DNA of 64,000 bases from Skermanella mucosa (GCF_016765655.2 NZ_CP086106.1:2848501-2912500), one strand, 5' to 3'. Positions 38,302-47,591 are shown, counted from the first letter of the stretch. A program made the numbers and translations. Notes: generated from the sequence alone by a model not told the origin.

Positions 38302-40068
38302 ATGTCTCCGGATAGTTCGAAGGGTCTCGCAACCGCCGTGCCAACGGACACCACGCCGGCCGACAGGGCCGCCGCCGATTTCGTCGCCCGCTTCGGCGGC
38401 GTGTTCGAGCACTCGCCCTGGGTCGCCGAGACCGCCCTTGCCGCCGATCCCGCCATCGCCTTGGCCGACATACCGGCGCTCCATGCCGGAATGTGCGCCG
38501 CCGTGCGCGCCGCCGGCCGGGACCGCCAGTTGGGCCTTCTCCGGGCCCATCCGGACCTCGCCGGCAAGCTCGCCGTCGCCGGACGGCTGACGGCGGACTC
38601 CGCCTCGGAGCAGGCCGGCGCCGGCCTCGACCGCTGCACGCCGGAGGAGTTCGAGCGCCTTCAGGTGCTTAACGACGCCTACACGGAAAAGTTCGGCTTT
38701 CCCTTCATCATCGCCGTCCGGGGCCTGACCCGCGCCGACATCCTCGACGCCTTCGAACACCGGATCCACAACACGCCGGAGCAGGAGTTCGAGACCGCGC
38801 TGGCCCAGGTCGAACGGATCGCCCTTCTCCGCCTCCAGCAGATGGGTCCCTCGCCCGGCAGAGCCCTGATGGACCGGCTCGACCGGTTCGCCGCCATCTC
38901 CGCGGAGCCCGACGCGCTGACCCGGCTGTTCCTTACCCCCGAGCACCGCGCCGCCGCCGATCGGCTGATGGCCTGGATGACCGAAGCCGGCATGACGGCC
39001 CGCATCGACCCGGCCGGCAACGTCGTCGGCCGCTACGAGGGCACCCGGCCCGGCCTGCCGGCGCTCCTGATCGGCTCCCACATCGACACCGTGCGCAACG
39101 CCGGCAAGTATGACGGCAACCTGGGCGTCCTGGCCGGCGTCGCGGCGGTCGCCGAACTGCACCGGTCCGGCGAACGCCTGCCCTTCGCGGTCGAGGTGAT
39201 CGGCTTCGGCGACGAGGAAGGCGTCCGCTTCCCGGTGACCCTGACCGGCAGCCGCGCCCTGGCCGGCCGCTTCGACCCCGCCGCCCTCGACGCGGTGGAC
39301 GCCGACGGTATCGGCTACCCCGACGCCCTGCGCGCCTTCGGCGGCGATCCGGACCAGATCGCGTCGGCCGCCCGCGATCCCGCCGACGTGCTCGCCTATG
39401 TCGAGGCGCATATCGAGCAGGGCCCGGTGCTGGAATCCGAGGATCTCGGCGTCGGCATCGTCACCGGCATCAACGGCGCGTCCCGCTACACGGTGACCAT
39501 CTCCGGAACCGCCGGCCACGCCGGCACCGTCCCCATGACGCTGCGCCGCGACGCCCTGGCGGGAGCCGCCGAGATGGTCCTGGCGGTCGAACGCCACGCC
39601 CAGGCGGTTCCCGACCTCGTCGCGACGGTCGGCAGGATCGAGGCCAGGCCGGGCGCCGTGAACGTGATCCCCGGCGGCGCCGTCTTCACCATCGACATCC
39701 GCTCTCCCGACGATGCCGCCCGTGTCGCCGCGATGGAGGCCATCGCCGACGATTTCGCCGCCATCGCAGCCCGCCGCGCCCTGACCCACGCGATCGGGAA
39801 GACCCACGAAGCGCCCGCGACCGCCTGCGCCCCGGAGTTGATCGAGCGGCTTTCCGCAGCCGTCCGCCGCTGCGGCCTGCCTCCCCGCCGCCTGCCCAGC
39901 GGCGCCGGCCACGACGCCATGGCGGTTGCATCCCTTTGCCCGGTCGGCATGCTGTTCACCCGATGCCGGGGCGGCATCAGCCACAACCCCGGGGAGTCCA
40001 TCACCGTCGAGGACGCCGACCTGACCGTCCGCGTCCTCCTGGACTTCATCCGCCATTTCCGGCCTTGA
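38302..40068 (+). CDS. OHCU decarboxylase-allantoate amidohydrolase fusion
   Basis: 588 residues, two enzymes in one chain. Residues about 20-175 are UraD (HPDLAGK with its catalytic His, SASEQAGAGLD, KFGFPFIIAVRG), which turns OHCU into S-allantoin. Residues about 180-588 are an M20-type allantoate amidohydrolase with metal ligands in GSHIDTV, KYDGNLGV, GDEEGVRF, EAHIEQGP and GGISHNPGE, which turns allantoate into ureidoglycine. The linker (LLRLQQMGPSPGRALMDRLD) is short. Start: the ATG at 38302, five bases after GAAGGG. The step between them, allantoinase, is not encoded in this window. The AAH half could also be a related carbamoylase, but the context favours allantoate. Confidence 0.92.
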   Translation: MSPDSSKGLATAVPTDTTPADRAAADFVARFGGVFEHSPWVAETALAADPAIALADIPALHAGMCAAVRAAGRDRQLGLLRAHPDLAGKLAVAGRLTADSASEQAGAGLDRCTPEEFERLQVLNDAYTEKFGFPFIIAVRGLTRADILDAFEHRIHNTPEQEFETALAQVERIALLRLQQMGPSPGRALMDRLDRFAAISAEPDALTRLFLTPEHRAAADRLMAWMTEAGMTARIDPAGNVVGRYEGTRPGLPALLIGSHIDTVRNAGKYDGNLGVLAGVAAVAELHRSGERLPFAVEVIGFGDEEGVRFPVTLTGSRALAGRFDPAALDAVDADGIGYPDALRAFGGDPDQIASAARDPADVLAYVEAHIEQGPVLESEDLGVGIVTGINGASRYTVTISGTAGHAGTVPMTLRRDALAGAAEMVLAVERHAQAVPDLVATVGRIEARPGAVNVIPGGAVFTIDIRSPDDAARVAAMEAIADDFAAIAARRALTHAIGKTHEAPATACAPELIERLSAAVRRCGLPPRRLPSGAGHDAMAVASLCPVGMLFTRCRGGISHNPGESITVEDADLTVRVLLDFIRHFRP

Positions 40069-40167
40069 TCAGCGGATAACAAGAGTTCCCATACGCCGGC
40101 GGCATATCAGGAACCCGCAGGCCCCATGCCTCCCCGTCCTTGAACCGGCGGAGTCACGGTCGATATG

Positions 40168-40179
40168 TTAGCATCCTAA
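40168..40179. promoter_or_regulatory. MarR/SlyA-type operator TTAGCATCCTAA
   Basis: A TTAG-N4-CTAA palindrome 25 bases upstream of the MarR gene, close to the SlyA consensus TTAGCAAGCTAA. A second short palindrome, TAAGCTTA (40183-40190), follows. It likely controls the marR-efflux operon by autorepression. Confidence 0.65.
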
Positions 40180-40204
40180 TAATAAGCTTACTTGGTTCAG
40201 TGTC

Positions 40205-40690
40205 ATGAATTCAAAGACGGCCAATCTCCGGGCGACCTTCGGGTTCCGGCTGGCGCGGATCGCGCGCCATTGGCGCCGGGAGATCGACGACGGCCTCCGC
40301 CCCTACGGCCTGACCGAGGCCACCTGGCTGCCGCTGCTGCACCTGTCCCACATGGGGAACGAGGCGAAGCAGAAGGATCTCGCCGCCTCGCTCGACATCG
40401 AGGGCGCATCCCTGGTCCGGTTGCTCGATGCACTGGAATCGTCGGGTCTGATCGAGCGCTTCGACCACGAGACCGACCGCCGGGCCAAGGTGGTTCGGCT
40501 GACCGCGCGCGGCCTCGACCTGCTGGACGGCGTCAACGGCGTCGCCGCCGGGATCCGCCGACGCCTGCTGCTCGGCGTGCTCGACGACGAGATCGCCTCC
40601 ACGCTCCGGATCTTCGACCGGATCGAGCAAAGCTACTGCCTCGACCACTCGGACGAAGAGGATCGGGAGCCCAAGCGGGCGGCTGGCTGA
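40205..40690 (+). CDS. MarR/SlyA family transcriptional regulator
   Basis: 161 residues with the MarR winged helix (about 30-110: TEATWLPLLHLSHMG, KQKDLAASLDIEGASLVRLLD, wing with DRRAKVVRLT). ATG at 40205. It is followed after 10 bases by an efflux operon and preceded by a SlyA-like operator, so it is probably a ligand-released repressor of that operon. Since it sits inside a purine island, urate or a purine is one possible ligand, as known for HucR/PecS members; aromatic acids are the other obvious option. Confidence 0.88.
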   Translation: MNSKTANLRATFGFRLARIARHWRREIDDGLRPYGLTEATWLPLLHLSHMGNEAKQKDLAASLDIEGASLVRLLDALESSGLIERFDHETDRRAKVVRLTARGLDLLDGVNGVAAGIRRRLLLGVLDDEIASTLRIFDRIEQSYCLDHSDEEDREPKRAAG

Positions 40691-40700
40691 AGCGCCGTCC

Positions 40701-42710
40701 ATGTTCCTGCTGGACCCCCGCAACCTGCTGTTCGCGGCGAAGGCGTACGGCGCCGCGATGCTGGCGATCTACATCGCCTTCGCGATGGACCTGCCGCACC
40801 CGTCCTGGTCGATGCTGACGGTGTTCGTCGTCGCGCAGCCGCTGGCCGGCATGGTCCAGTCCAAGGCCGCCTACCGGGTGATCGGCACCATCGTCGGATC
40901 GGCTTTCGCGGTCTTCGCGGTCACCGCCTTCGACGGCTCGCCGGAACTGCTGAGCCTCGTGCTGGCGCTGTGGGTCGGCGTCTGCGTCTACGCCACCGTG
41001 CTGGAGAGGACGCCGCGCAGCTACGCCTTCATGTTGGCCGGCTACACCGCGGGATTCGTGGCCTTTCCCATCGTGGATACCCCCGCGATCATCTTCGATA
41101 CGGCGATCGCCCGCTGCCAGGAGATCATCCTGGGGATCCTCTGCATGGTGGTGGTCAGCCAGGTCGTCTTCCCCCAGCGGGTCGGCCCCCAGCTCATCGG
41201 GCGCCTGACCGCATGGCTGAACGATGCCGGCCGCTGGTCGTCTGACGTGCTGACCGACCGGGCCGCCGGCACCGCGGGCGAGGCCGACCGGCACCGGCTG
41301 ATCGTCAACGCCGCCGCGCTGGACGCCCTGCGCGTCCACGCCAGCTACGACACTCCCGAGCTTCGGGGCGCGGAAGCGGGTATCCGGCGGCTCCAGCGCC
41401 GGCTCCAGATGCTGCTGTCCAACGCCGTGTCGATCCAGGACCGGCTCCGCACCCTGCGCCGGACCCGTCCCGACCTGGCCGACGCGTGGAGCCCCCTCCT
41501 CGCCGACGCGGCTTCCTGGATCGACGGCTCCGGCGCCGCCGGCCGGGCGGACCGGCAGCGATCCCGCGACGGGCTTCTCGCCCGGATCGACGCCGCCGCT
41601 CCGTCCGACGGCGAGATCCGACGCGACGCCGACGCCATGCTGGTGCGCTCGCTGGCGGCCCGGGTGCGCGACCTGATCCTGTACTGGGACGAAAGCTTGG
41701 CGCTCCGCGACGCGATCGAGGCCGGGGAGCGCGTCGCCGCCCGCGAGGAGGTTCCGTCCCTGCACCGGGACCACCTGCCCGCCGCCCTGTCCGGCGCCGC
41801 GGCATCCCTGGCCGTCCTGCTCTGCGCCGGCTTCTGGATCGCCACGGGATGGTCACACGGCTATCTGGCCGCGATGATGGCCGGCGTCGGCGCCAGCCTG
41901 TTCGCGACGCTCGACGATCCGGCCGGCGCGGCCGCCAAGTTCCTGAACCTCGCGATCGTCGCCATGCTGCTCGCCGGCGGCTACCTGCTGTTCGTCCTGC
42001 CGGCGGTCGGCAGCTTCCCGATGCTGGTGGTGGCGCTGGCACCCGTTTTCATACCGCTCGCCGCCGCCATCGCGGTGCCGGTCCACATTCCGGTGGCCCT
42101 GCCGGTCCTCCTGACGACCGCGGCGACGCTGGCGCTCCAGAACACCTACACGATCGACTTCGCGGAGTTCCTGAACGGCGGGATCGCCCAGGTGGTCGGC
42201 CTCGGCTCGGCGGTCGTGGCGCTGTCGCTGACCCGCTCGCTCGGCGCGGACTGGACCGTCGGCAGGCTGATGCGGGCCGTCCGGCGCGACCTGGCCCGGC
42301 TTGCGGGAGATGAATCAGGTCTCGACCGCCGCCGGTTCGAGGGCCGAATGTACGACCGGCTGAGCGGCCTCGTGCCCCGGCTGGCCCTGGTTTCGGCCCG
42401 GCCGGAGGGGCAGCACCTGATGCGCGACGCGCTGGCCGGCCTGCGCGTTGGTCTGAACCTGCTGGCGCTCCGCCGCGACCGCGCCCTGCTTCCGGAGGAG
42501 GCGGCGGCCGAGCTGTCGCGGGTGCTCGCCGAGGTCCGCGGGCACTTCGCCGGAGCCGGCGGCGACCGGTCGATGGACGATCTCCGGGCGGCGCTCGACA
42601 GCGCCGTGGCACGCCTGTCGGCGATGGAGACGGGACCGGCCGGCACCGAAGTGCTGCTCTCGCTGTTTGGCATCCGGCAGGCGCTCGTCCATTTCCAGCG
42701 GCCGGCGTGA
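40701..42710 (+). CDS. FUSC family (AaeB-like) aromatic acid efflux protein
   Basis: 669 residues: an N-terminal bundle of about six membrane helices, a cytosolic middle region (about 170-350) and a second bundle (about 355-510), then a soluble tail, the standard FUSC/AaeB architecture. ATG at 40701. With the DUF1656 and HlyD-type proteins encoded next it forms an AaeAB-like efflux system; E. coli AaeAB exports p-hydroxybenzoate. The true substrate here is unknown. Confidence 0.9.
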   Translation: MFLLDPRNLLFAAKAYGAAMLAIYIAFAMDLPHPSWSMLTVFVVAQPLAGMVQSKAAYRVIGTIVGSAFAVFAVTAFDGSPELLSLVLALWVGVCVYATVLERTPRSYAFMLAGYTAGFVAFPIVDTPAIIFDTAIARCQEIILGILCMVVVSQVVFPQRVGPQLIGRLTAWLNDAGRWSSDVLTDRAAGTAGEADRHRLIVNAAALDALRVHASYDTPELRGAEAGIRRLQRRLQMLLSNAVSIQDRLRTLRRTRPDLADAWSPLLADAASWIDGSGAAGRADRQRSRDGLLARIDAAAPSDGEIRRDADAMLVRSLAARVRDLILYWDESLALRDAIEAGERVAAREEVPSLHRDHLPAALSGAAASLAVLLCAGFWIATGWSHGYLAAMMAGVGASLFATLDDPAGAAAKFLNLAIVAMLLAGGYLLFVLPAVGSFPMLVVALAPVFIPLAAAIAVPVHIPVALPVLLTTAATLALQNTYTIDFAEFLNGGIAQVVGLGSAVVALSLTRSLGADWTVGRLMRAVRRDLARLAGDESGLDRRRFEGRMYDRLSGLVPRLALVSARPEGQHLMRDALAGLRVGLNLLALRRDRALLPEEAAAELSRVLAEVRGHFAGAGGDRSMDDLRAALDSAVARLSAMETGPAGTEVLLSLFGIRQALVHFQRPA

Positions 42711-42725
42711 TCCGGAGGACAAGCC

Positions 42726-42920
42726 ATGAAGGAACTCGACATCGCCGGCGTCTATGTCGCGCCGATCCTCGGCTGGGCGTTGATCGCGCTCGTGGTCTGG
42801 ACGGTGCTGCGACGCCTGATCGACCGCTTCGGCGCGTCGCGCTGGATCTGGCATCGCGGCCTGTTCGACGCGGCGCTGTTCGTCATCGTCCTGGGCGGCG
42901 TGGCGGCGGTCGCCGGATAA
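42726..42920 (+). CDS. DUF1656 family small membrane protein
   Basis: 64 residues with two membrane helices (VAPILGWALIALVVWTVL and GLFDAALFVIVLGGVAAVAG). This family (AaeX) nearly always sits between FUSC and HlyD genes, as here, with 15-base gaps on both sides. ATG at 42726 after ATCCGGAGGACAAGCC. Role in the efflux complex unknown. Confidence 0.9.
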   Translation: MKELDIAGVYVAPILGWALIALVVWTVLRRLIDRFGASRWIWHRGLFDAALFVIVLGGVAAVAG

Positions 42921-42935
42921 CGGAACCATACGAAG

Positions 42936-43820
42936 ATGAAATTCACGATCCCCCTCACCCGCATCGCCGTCACGCTGGTCACGGTGGCCGTCGCCGCCGT
43001 CGTCGGCTGGTACCTGTGGGACTATTACATGGCCCAGCCCTGGACCCGCGACGGCCGGGTGCGCGCCGACGTGATCCAGGTCTCCCCCGACGTCTCGGGC
43101 ATCGTCGCCCGCGTCCAGGTCCGCGACAACCAGCATGTCCGGCGCGGCGACCTGCTGTTCACGATCGACCGGGACCGCTACCGGCTGGCGGTCGAGCAGG
43201 CCCAGGCGCTGGTCGAGAGCCGCCGCGCCGACATGGTGCAGCACGAACGCGACATGGACCGGCAGCACCGCCTGAGCGGCGGCGTGGTCTCCGTCGCCGA
43301 CCGGGAAGCGGCCGAATCCGCCTTCGCCATCACCCGGGCGAGCTTCCGCCAGGCCCAGGCGGACCTGGAGATGGCCAGGCTGAACCTGGACCGCACTGAC
43401 GTGCGCGCCGTCGCCGACGGCTACGTCACCAACCTGGAGCTCCATGTCGGCGACTACGTGCAGTCCGGCAGCCCGGCCCTGGCCCTGGTGGACAGCGGCT
43501 CCTTCCATGTGGTGGGCTATTTCGAGGAGACGAAGCTGCCGCGCATCCGCGAGGGCGCCCGGGTCTCGGTGGCGCTGATGGGCCATGGCCGGACCTTCGG
43601 AGGCCATGTGGACAGCATCGCGAGCGGCATCGTGGACCGTGAGCGCAGCCAGAGCCCCGACCTGCTGGCGAACATCAACCCGACCTTCACCTGGGTCCGG
43701 CTGGCCCAGCGCATCCCCGTCCGGATCACCCTGGACGACGTGCCGGAGGGGTGGCGGCCCAGGGCCGGCCTGACCGCGACCGTGACGATCCTTCCGGACC
43801 CGGCTCCCGCGGACCGGTAG
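42936..43820 (+). CDS. HlyD/AaeA family efflux periplasmic adaptor
   Basis: 294 residues. One N-terminal membrane helix (ITLVTVAVAAVVGWYLWDYY region), a biotinyl-lipoyl half-motif (VSPDVSGIVARVQVRDNQHV), a helical hairpin (about 80-145), and the second half-motif (VRAVADGYVTNLELHVGDYV), then the beta-barrel domain. It links the FUSC pump to the outer membrane. Last gene of the marR operon. Confidence 0.92.
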   Translation: MKFTIPLTRIAVTLVTVAVAAVVGWYLWDYYMAQPWTRDGRVRADVIQVSPDVSGIVARVQVRDNQHVRRGDLLFTIDRDRYRLAVEQAQALVESRRADMVQHERDMDRQHRLSGGVVSVADREAAESAFAITRASFRQAQADLEMARLNLDRTDVRAVADGYVTNLELHVGDYVQSGSPALALVDSGSFHVVGYFEETKLPRIREGARVSVALMGHGRTFGGHVDSIASGIVDRERSQSPDLLANINPTFTWVRLAQRIPVRITLDDVPEGWRPRAGLTATVTILPDPAPADR

Positions 43821-43986
43821 GTTCCCTTCAGAGGATCGGCCGCCGGGATCCGACACGATCGTTTGAAGGTGTTTCGGGCAGAAGGCGGATTGCCGGCCCG
43901 GTCCAACGCACGGACTATTCCCGGGCAAGTTCCACGCGAGGCACGCAAAAGACAACAACAGCCTCGATCAGAAGCCGGGAGGGAAC

Positions 43987-45348
43987 GTGACAGCCGAAAC
44001 CCTGACCAAGAGCGTCGAGATCGACGCCGCCGCCGATCCGGAACGGGGCGACCGCTCCGCCGACATCGACCATATGCCGCCCCTCACCCAGGCGGTCCCG
44101 CTGGGCATCCAGCACGTCCTCGCCATGTTCGTCGGCAACGTGACGGTTCCCATCATCCTGGCGAAGGCCGTGGGCGCCACGCCGGACCAGATCGTGTTCC
44201 TGGTCCAGGCGGCCATGTTCGTGGCCGGCGTGGCGACGCTGGTCCAGACCTTGGGCATCGGGCCGGTCGGCGCCAAGCTGCCGATCGTCATGGGCACCAG
44301 CTTCGGTTTCGTCCCGGTCATGATCCCGATCGCCCAGGCCTACGGCCTGCCCGCCGTGATGGGCGGCGCGCTGGTTGGCGGCCTGCTGATGGCGGCGGCC
44401 GGCCTCTATATCCGCCGGATCAACTTCCTGTTCCCGCCGGTCGTCACCGGCACCTTCGTGGTCATGATCGGCATGATCCTGCTGCCGGTCGGGTTCGCCT
44501 ATGTCGGCGGCGGCTTCGGCGCCGCCGACTTCGGGGCGCCCCGCCACCTGCTGCTGGCCGCCCTGGTGTTCGGCGTCACCCTGGTGTTCCACCAGTTCTT
44601 CAAGGGCTTCCTGGCCATGGCGGCCGTGCTGATCGGTCTGCTGGTGGGATATGTCGCCGCCATCCCGCTCGGCCTGGTGGATTTCGCCAAGGTGAGCGAC
44701 GCCGGCTGGTTCCAGCTGCCGCAACCCTTCGCGGTCGGGATCGAGTTCCACGCCGCCGCGATCGTCGCGATCGGCCTGATGGCCGTCGTCACGGTGGCCG
44801 AATCCATCGGCGACATCGCCGGCACCGCGATCGGCGGCGCCAACCGCGAGCCGACCCGGCGCGAGCTGTCGGGCGGCGTCATGGCCGACGGGCTGATGAG
44901 CAGCTTCGCCGCCGTCTTCAACGCCTTCCCGCAGATCAGCTTCAGCCAGAATGTCGGGCTTGTCGCGCTGACCGGCGTCGCCAGCCGCTACGTGGTGGCG
45001 ATCGGCGGCCTGTTCCTGATCGTGGCCGGACTGCTGCCCAAGCTGGGCGCCCTGGTGTCGACCGTGCCGAACGCCGTGCTGGGCGGGGCCGTCGTGATCA
45101 TGTTCGGCCTGATCACCAGCGCCGGCATGAAGATGCTGAGCCGGATCGACTTCAACAAGCGCAACATGCTGATCATCGGCGTCTCGCTCGCCGTCGCGAT
45201 CGGCCTGCCGGCCCAGAAAGGCCTGATCGCGGTGGCCCCGCACGGCTTGCAGACGATCCTGGAATCCGGGCTGATCCCCGGCGCGATCGCCGCGATCCTG
45301 CTCAACCTCCTGCTGCCCCAAGGCGGCGGCGAGGAAGAAGGCCACTGA
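43987..45348 (+). CDS. NCS2 family nucleobase:cation symporter (xanthine/urate permease)
   Basis: 453 residues, 12-14 helix NCS2/NAT transporter. The GTG at 43987 follows GGGAGGGAAC. Family marks: FVGNVTVPIILAKAVGA at the N-terminus, the Q-containing segment FNAFPQISFSQNVGLVALTG that carries the NAT signature (Q-N-x-G-x-x-x-x-T-G) and the preceding AESIGDIAGTA with its key Glu. The QNVGLVALTG form is typical of uric acid/xanthine transporters such as UacT/PucJ rather than uracil permeases. It precedes the 8-oxoguanine deaminase gene. Confidence 0.92.
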   Translation: MTAETLTKSVEIDAAADPERGDRSADIDHMPPLTQAVPLGIQHVLAMFVGNVTVPIILAKAVGATPDQIVFLVQAAMFVAGVATLVQTLGIGPVGAKLPIVMGTSFGFVPVMIPIAQAYGLPAVMGGALVGGLLMAAAGLYIRRINFLFPPVVTGTFVVMIGMILLPVGFAYVGGGFGAADFGAPRHLLLAALVFGVTLVFHQFFKGFLAMAAVLIGLLVGYVAAIPLGLVDFAKVSDAGWFQLPQPFAVGIEFHAAAIVAIGLMAVVTVAESIGDIAGTAIGGANREPTRRELSGGVMADGLMSSFAAVFNAFPQISFSQNVGLVALTGVASRYVVAIGGLFLIVAGLLPKLGALVSTVPNAVLGGAVVIMFGLITSAGMKMLSRIDFNKRNMLIIGVSLAVAIGLPAQKGLIAVAPHGLQTILESGLIPGAIAAILLNLLLPQGGGEEEGH

Positions 45349-45383
45349 CCGGCTCACCCCCAGCAACCGAAAGGACCCGCCCG

Positions 45384-46724
45384 ATGCGGCTCTGGATCAA
45401 GGACCCCCTCGCCATCCTGGCCGACGGCGCCGACCGCGGGATCGTCATCGAGCAGGGCCGGATCGTCGAACGGGTGGCGGCGGGCCGGGAGCCCGCCGTC
45501 CCCGCCGACCAGGTGTTCGACGCGGGCGGCCATGTCGTGATTCCCGGCCTGATCAACACCCACCACCACTTTTACCAGACCCTGACCCGCGCCCTGCCCG
45601 CCGCCCTGGACAAGGAGCTGTTCCCCTGGCTCAAGGCACTCTATCCCGTCTGGGCCCGGCTCGACGCGCGGGCCCTGGAGTCGGCGGTCACGGTGGCGAT
45701 GGCGGAACTGATGCTGTCCGGCTGCACCACCACCGCCGACCACCATTACGTGTTCCCCGCCGGGCTGGAGAACGCGATCGACATCGAGGCCGGCGTGGCC
45801 CGCCGGCTCGGCATGCGCGCCGTGCTCACCCGGGGCTCCATGAACCTGTCCGAGCGCGACGGCGGCCTGCCGCCCGACGGCGTGGTCCAGGACGAGGACA
45901 CCATCCTGGAGGACAGCCTGCGCCTGATCGAGGCCCACCACCAGCGGGGCGACGGGGCGATGGTGCAGATAGCGCTGGCGCCCTGCTCGCCCTTCTCGGT
46001 GACCCGGTCGCTCATGACCCGGACGGCGGAACTGGCGGAACGGCACGACGTGCGCCTGCACACCCACCTCGCCGAGACGGAGGACGAGAACGCCTTCTGC
46101 CTGGAGACCCTGGGCCGCCGCCCGCTCGACTACCTGGAGGACTGCGGCTGGCTCAGCGGCCGCGTCTGGCTGGCGCACGGCATCCATTTCACCCCCGCCG
46201 AGATCGACCGGCTGGCCGCGGCCGGGACTTCGGTCACCCATTGCCCGTGCAGCAACCAGGTGCTGGCGTCCGGCATGTGCCCGGTCCACGGGATGGAGCG
46301 CGCCGGCGTCAAGGTCGGTCTCGGCGTGGACGGTTCCGCCTCGGCCGACAGTTCCAACCTGATGCAGGAGGTCCGGGCCGCCTTCCTGCTCCAGCGCCTT
46401 CAATACGGCGTGTCGGCGGTGAGCCACCGCGACGCGCTGCGCTGGGCGACCGCCGGCTCGGCGGCCTGCATCGGCCGAGGGGACCTCGGCACCCTCGCGG
46501 AGGGGTTCCAGGCCGACCTCGCCCTGTTCAAGCTGGACGAACTGCGCTTCGCGGGGCACGGCGACCCTTTGGCGGCCCTGGTGCTGTGCGGCGCCCATCG
46601 GGCCGACCGCGTCATGATCGCCGGCCGCTGGACGGTCGAGGACGGCCGGATCGCGGGACTGGACACCGCGGAGCTTGCCCGCACCCACCAGTCCATCGCC
46701 CGCCGGATGACGGCGGACGCCTGA
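45384..46724 (+). CDS. 8-oxoguanine deaminase
   Basis: 446 residues, amidohydrolase superfamily. From the ATG at 45384 (MRLWIKDPLAILADGADRGI), after AAAGGAC. Metal ligands: GLINTHHHFYQTL, HTHLAETEDE, AHGIHFT and GLGVDGSASADSSNLMQEVR. The SSNLMQEVRAAFLLQRL region and overall form match the Pseudomonas 8-oxoguanine deaminase group, which converts 8-oxoguanine to urate; AtzB-like deaminases are close relatives. It is 35 bases after the NCS2 permease, an uptake-plus-deamination pair feeding urate into the pathway. Confidence 0.88.
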   Translation: MRLWIKDPLAILADGADRGIVIEQGRIVERVAAGREPAVPADQVFDAGGHVVIPGLINTHHHFYQTLTRALPAALDKELFPWLKALYPVWARLDARALESAVTVAMAELMLSGCTTTADHHYVFPAGLENAIDIEAGVARRLGMRAVLTRGSMNLSERDGGLPPDGVVQDEDTILEDSLRLIEAHHQRGDGAMVQIALAPCSPFSVTRSLMTRTAELAERHDVRLHTHLAETEDENAFCLETLGRRPLDYLEDCGWLSGRVWLAHGIHFTPAEIDRLAAAGTSVTHCPCSNQVLASGMCPVHGMERAGVKVGLGVDGSASADSSNLMQEVRAAFLLQRLQYGVSAVSHRDALRWATAGSAACIGRGDLGTLAEGFQADLALFKLDELRFAGHGDPLAALVLCGAHRADRVMIAGRWTVEDGRIAGLDTAELARTHQSIARRMTADA

Positions 46725-46727
46725 ACC

Positions 46728-47591
46728 TCACCCCTCCAGGGCGACGCCGACCGGCTCGAAGCCCCTGAGCGGCATGTCGGCCGGCCGCTGGAGCCAGTTG
46801 TCCTCGGGGTAGTGGCAGGCGCCGTCGATCACGTGGAGGGCATAGGCGCCGCGCGGGCGGGGCGACCGGTTCGGACCGCTCCGGTGCGGCGTCAGCCCGT
46901 GCATCAGGATCATCGTGCCGGCCTCCGCTTCGAGCGGCACGAAGTCGGCGGTCGAGAAGTCGTCCAGCCCTCCCAGCCGCTCCAGGGCCGCACCACCCTC
47001 GGGCCGGCGCCGGAACCGGGACAGCAGCCCGCGCCGCTGCCCTCCGGGCTCGACCCAGAGGCAGCCGTTCTCCGTCGTCGCATCCTCCAGCGCGAACCAG
47101 AACCCCAGGACGCTCTGGGGCTCGGTATAGAGCCATGCCGCGTCCTGGTGGTTGCCGATCTCGCCGCCGGTATGCGCCTGCTTGAAGATCACCATGGACT
47201 GGAGCAGACGCGGATCGGCCATGCCGACCTGGTCGCAGATGCGCCCCAGGCGCGGATCGCGGGAGAAGCCGTCGAACAGCGGGTCCAGGTCGTGCAAGGC
47301 GTGGCCGATCTTGTCCACGCCCCGCCAGGCCGGATCGTGTGACCCGCCGGCCGCCGGCTGTTCCTGGTCGAAGAAGATCCTGATCTTGTCGCCCGAGGAC
47401 AGGAAATAGCCCTCGTGCTCGGCATCCCCCAGCTTCGGCAGGAACGCCATCCGCTTCACCTCCCAGGCGAGCTGCGCGGCAAGTGCCCGTGAATAGTCGA
47501 GAAGCGCCTGGCATTCGGAGCGGGATACGAAACCAGGCAGCACCAGATAACCAGCCGATCGGAATTCGGCGATCTGTTCCTTGCTCAACAC
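46728..47591 (-). CDS. Phytanoyl-CoA dioxygenase (PhyH) family Fe(II)/2-oxoglutarate oxygenase
   Basis: 287 residues. Iron ligands: the HxD in GNHQDAAWLY and the distal His in MHGLTPHRSGPN, with the 2-oxoglutarate Arg probably in NRSPRPRGAYALHV. The GTG at 47591 follows AAGGAACGATCCC. It ends convergent with the 8-oxoguanine deaminase gene, three bases away. Bacterial PhyH proteins hydroxylate diverse small molecules; substrate unknown. Because of its position beside a purine pathway that lacks a urate oxidase, a purine substrate deserves testing. Confidence 0.85.
   Translation of the reverse strand: MLSKEQIAEFRSAGYLVLPGFVSRSECQALLDYSRALAAQLAWEVKRMAFLPKLGDAEHEGYFLSSGDKIRIFFDQEQPAAGGSHDPAWRGVDKIGHALHDLDPLFDGFSRDPRLGRICDQVGMADPRLLQSMVIFKQAHTGGEIGNHQDAAWLYTEPQSVLGFWFALEDATTENGCLWVEPGGQRRGLLSRFRRRPEGGAALERLGGLDDFSTADFVPLEAEAGTMILMHGLTPHRSGPNRSPRPRGAYALHVIDGACHYPEDNWLQRPADMPLRGFEPVGVALEG

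Noticed and set aside
43915-45366. 483-codon minus-strand frame opposite the NCS2 permease
   Set aside because: Asp/His/Gln-rich shadow; the plus strand carries the NAT signature and a strong ribosome binding site.
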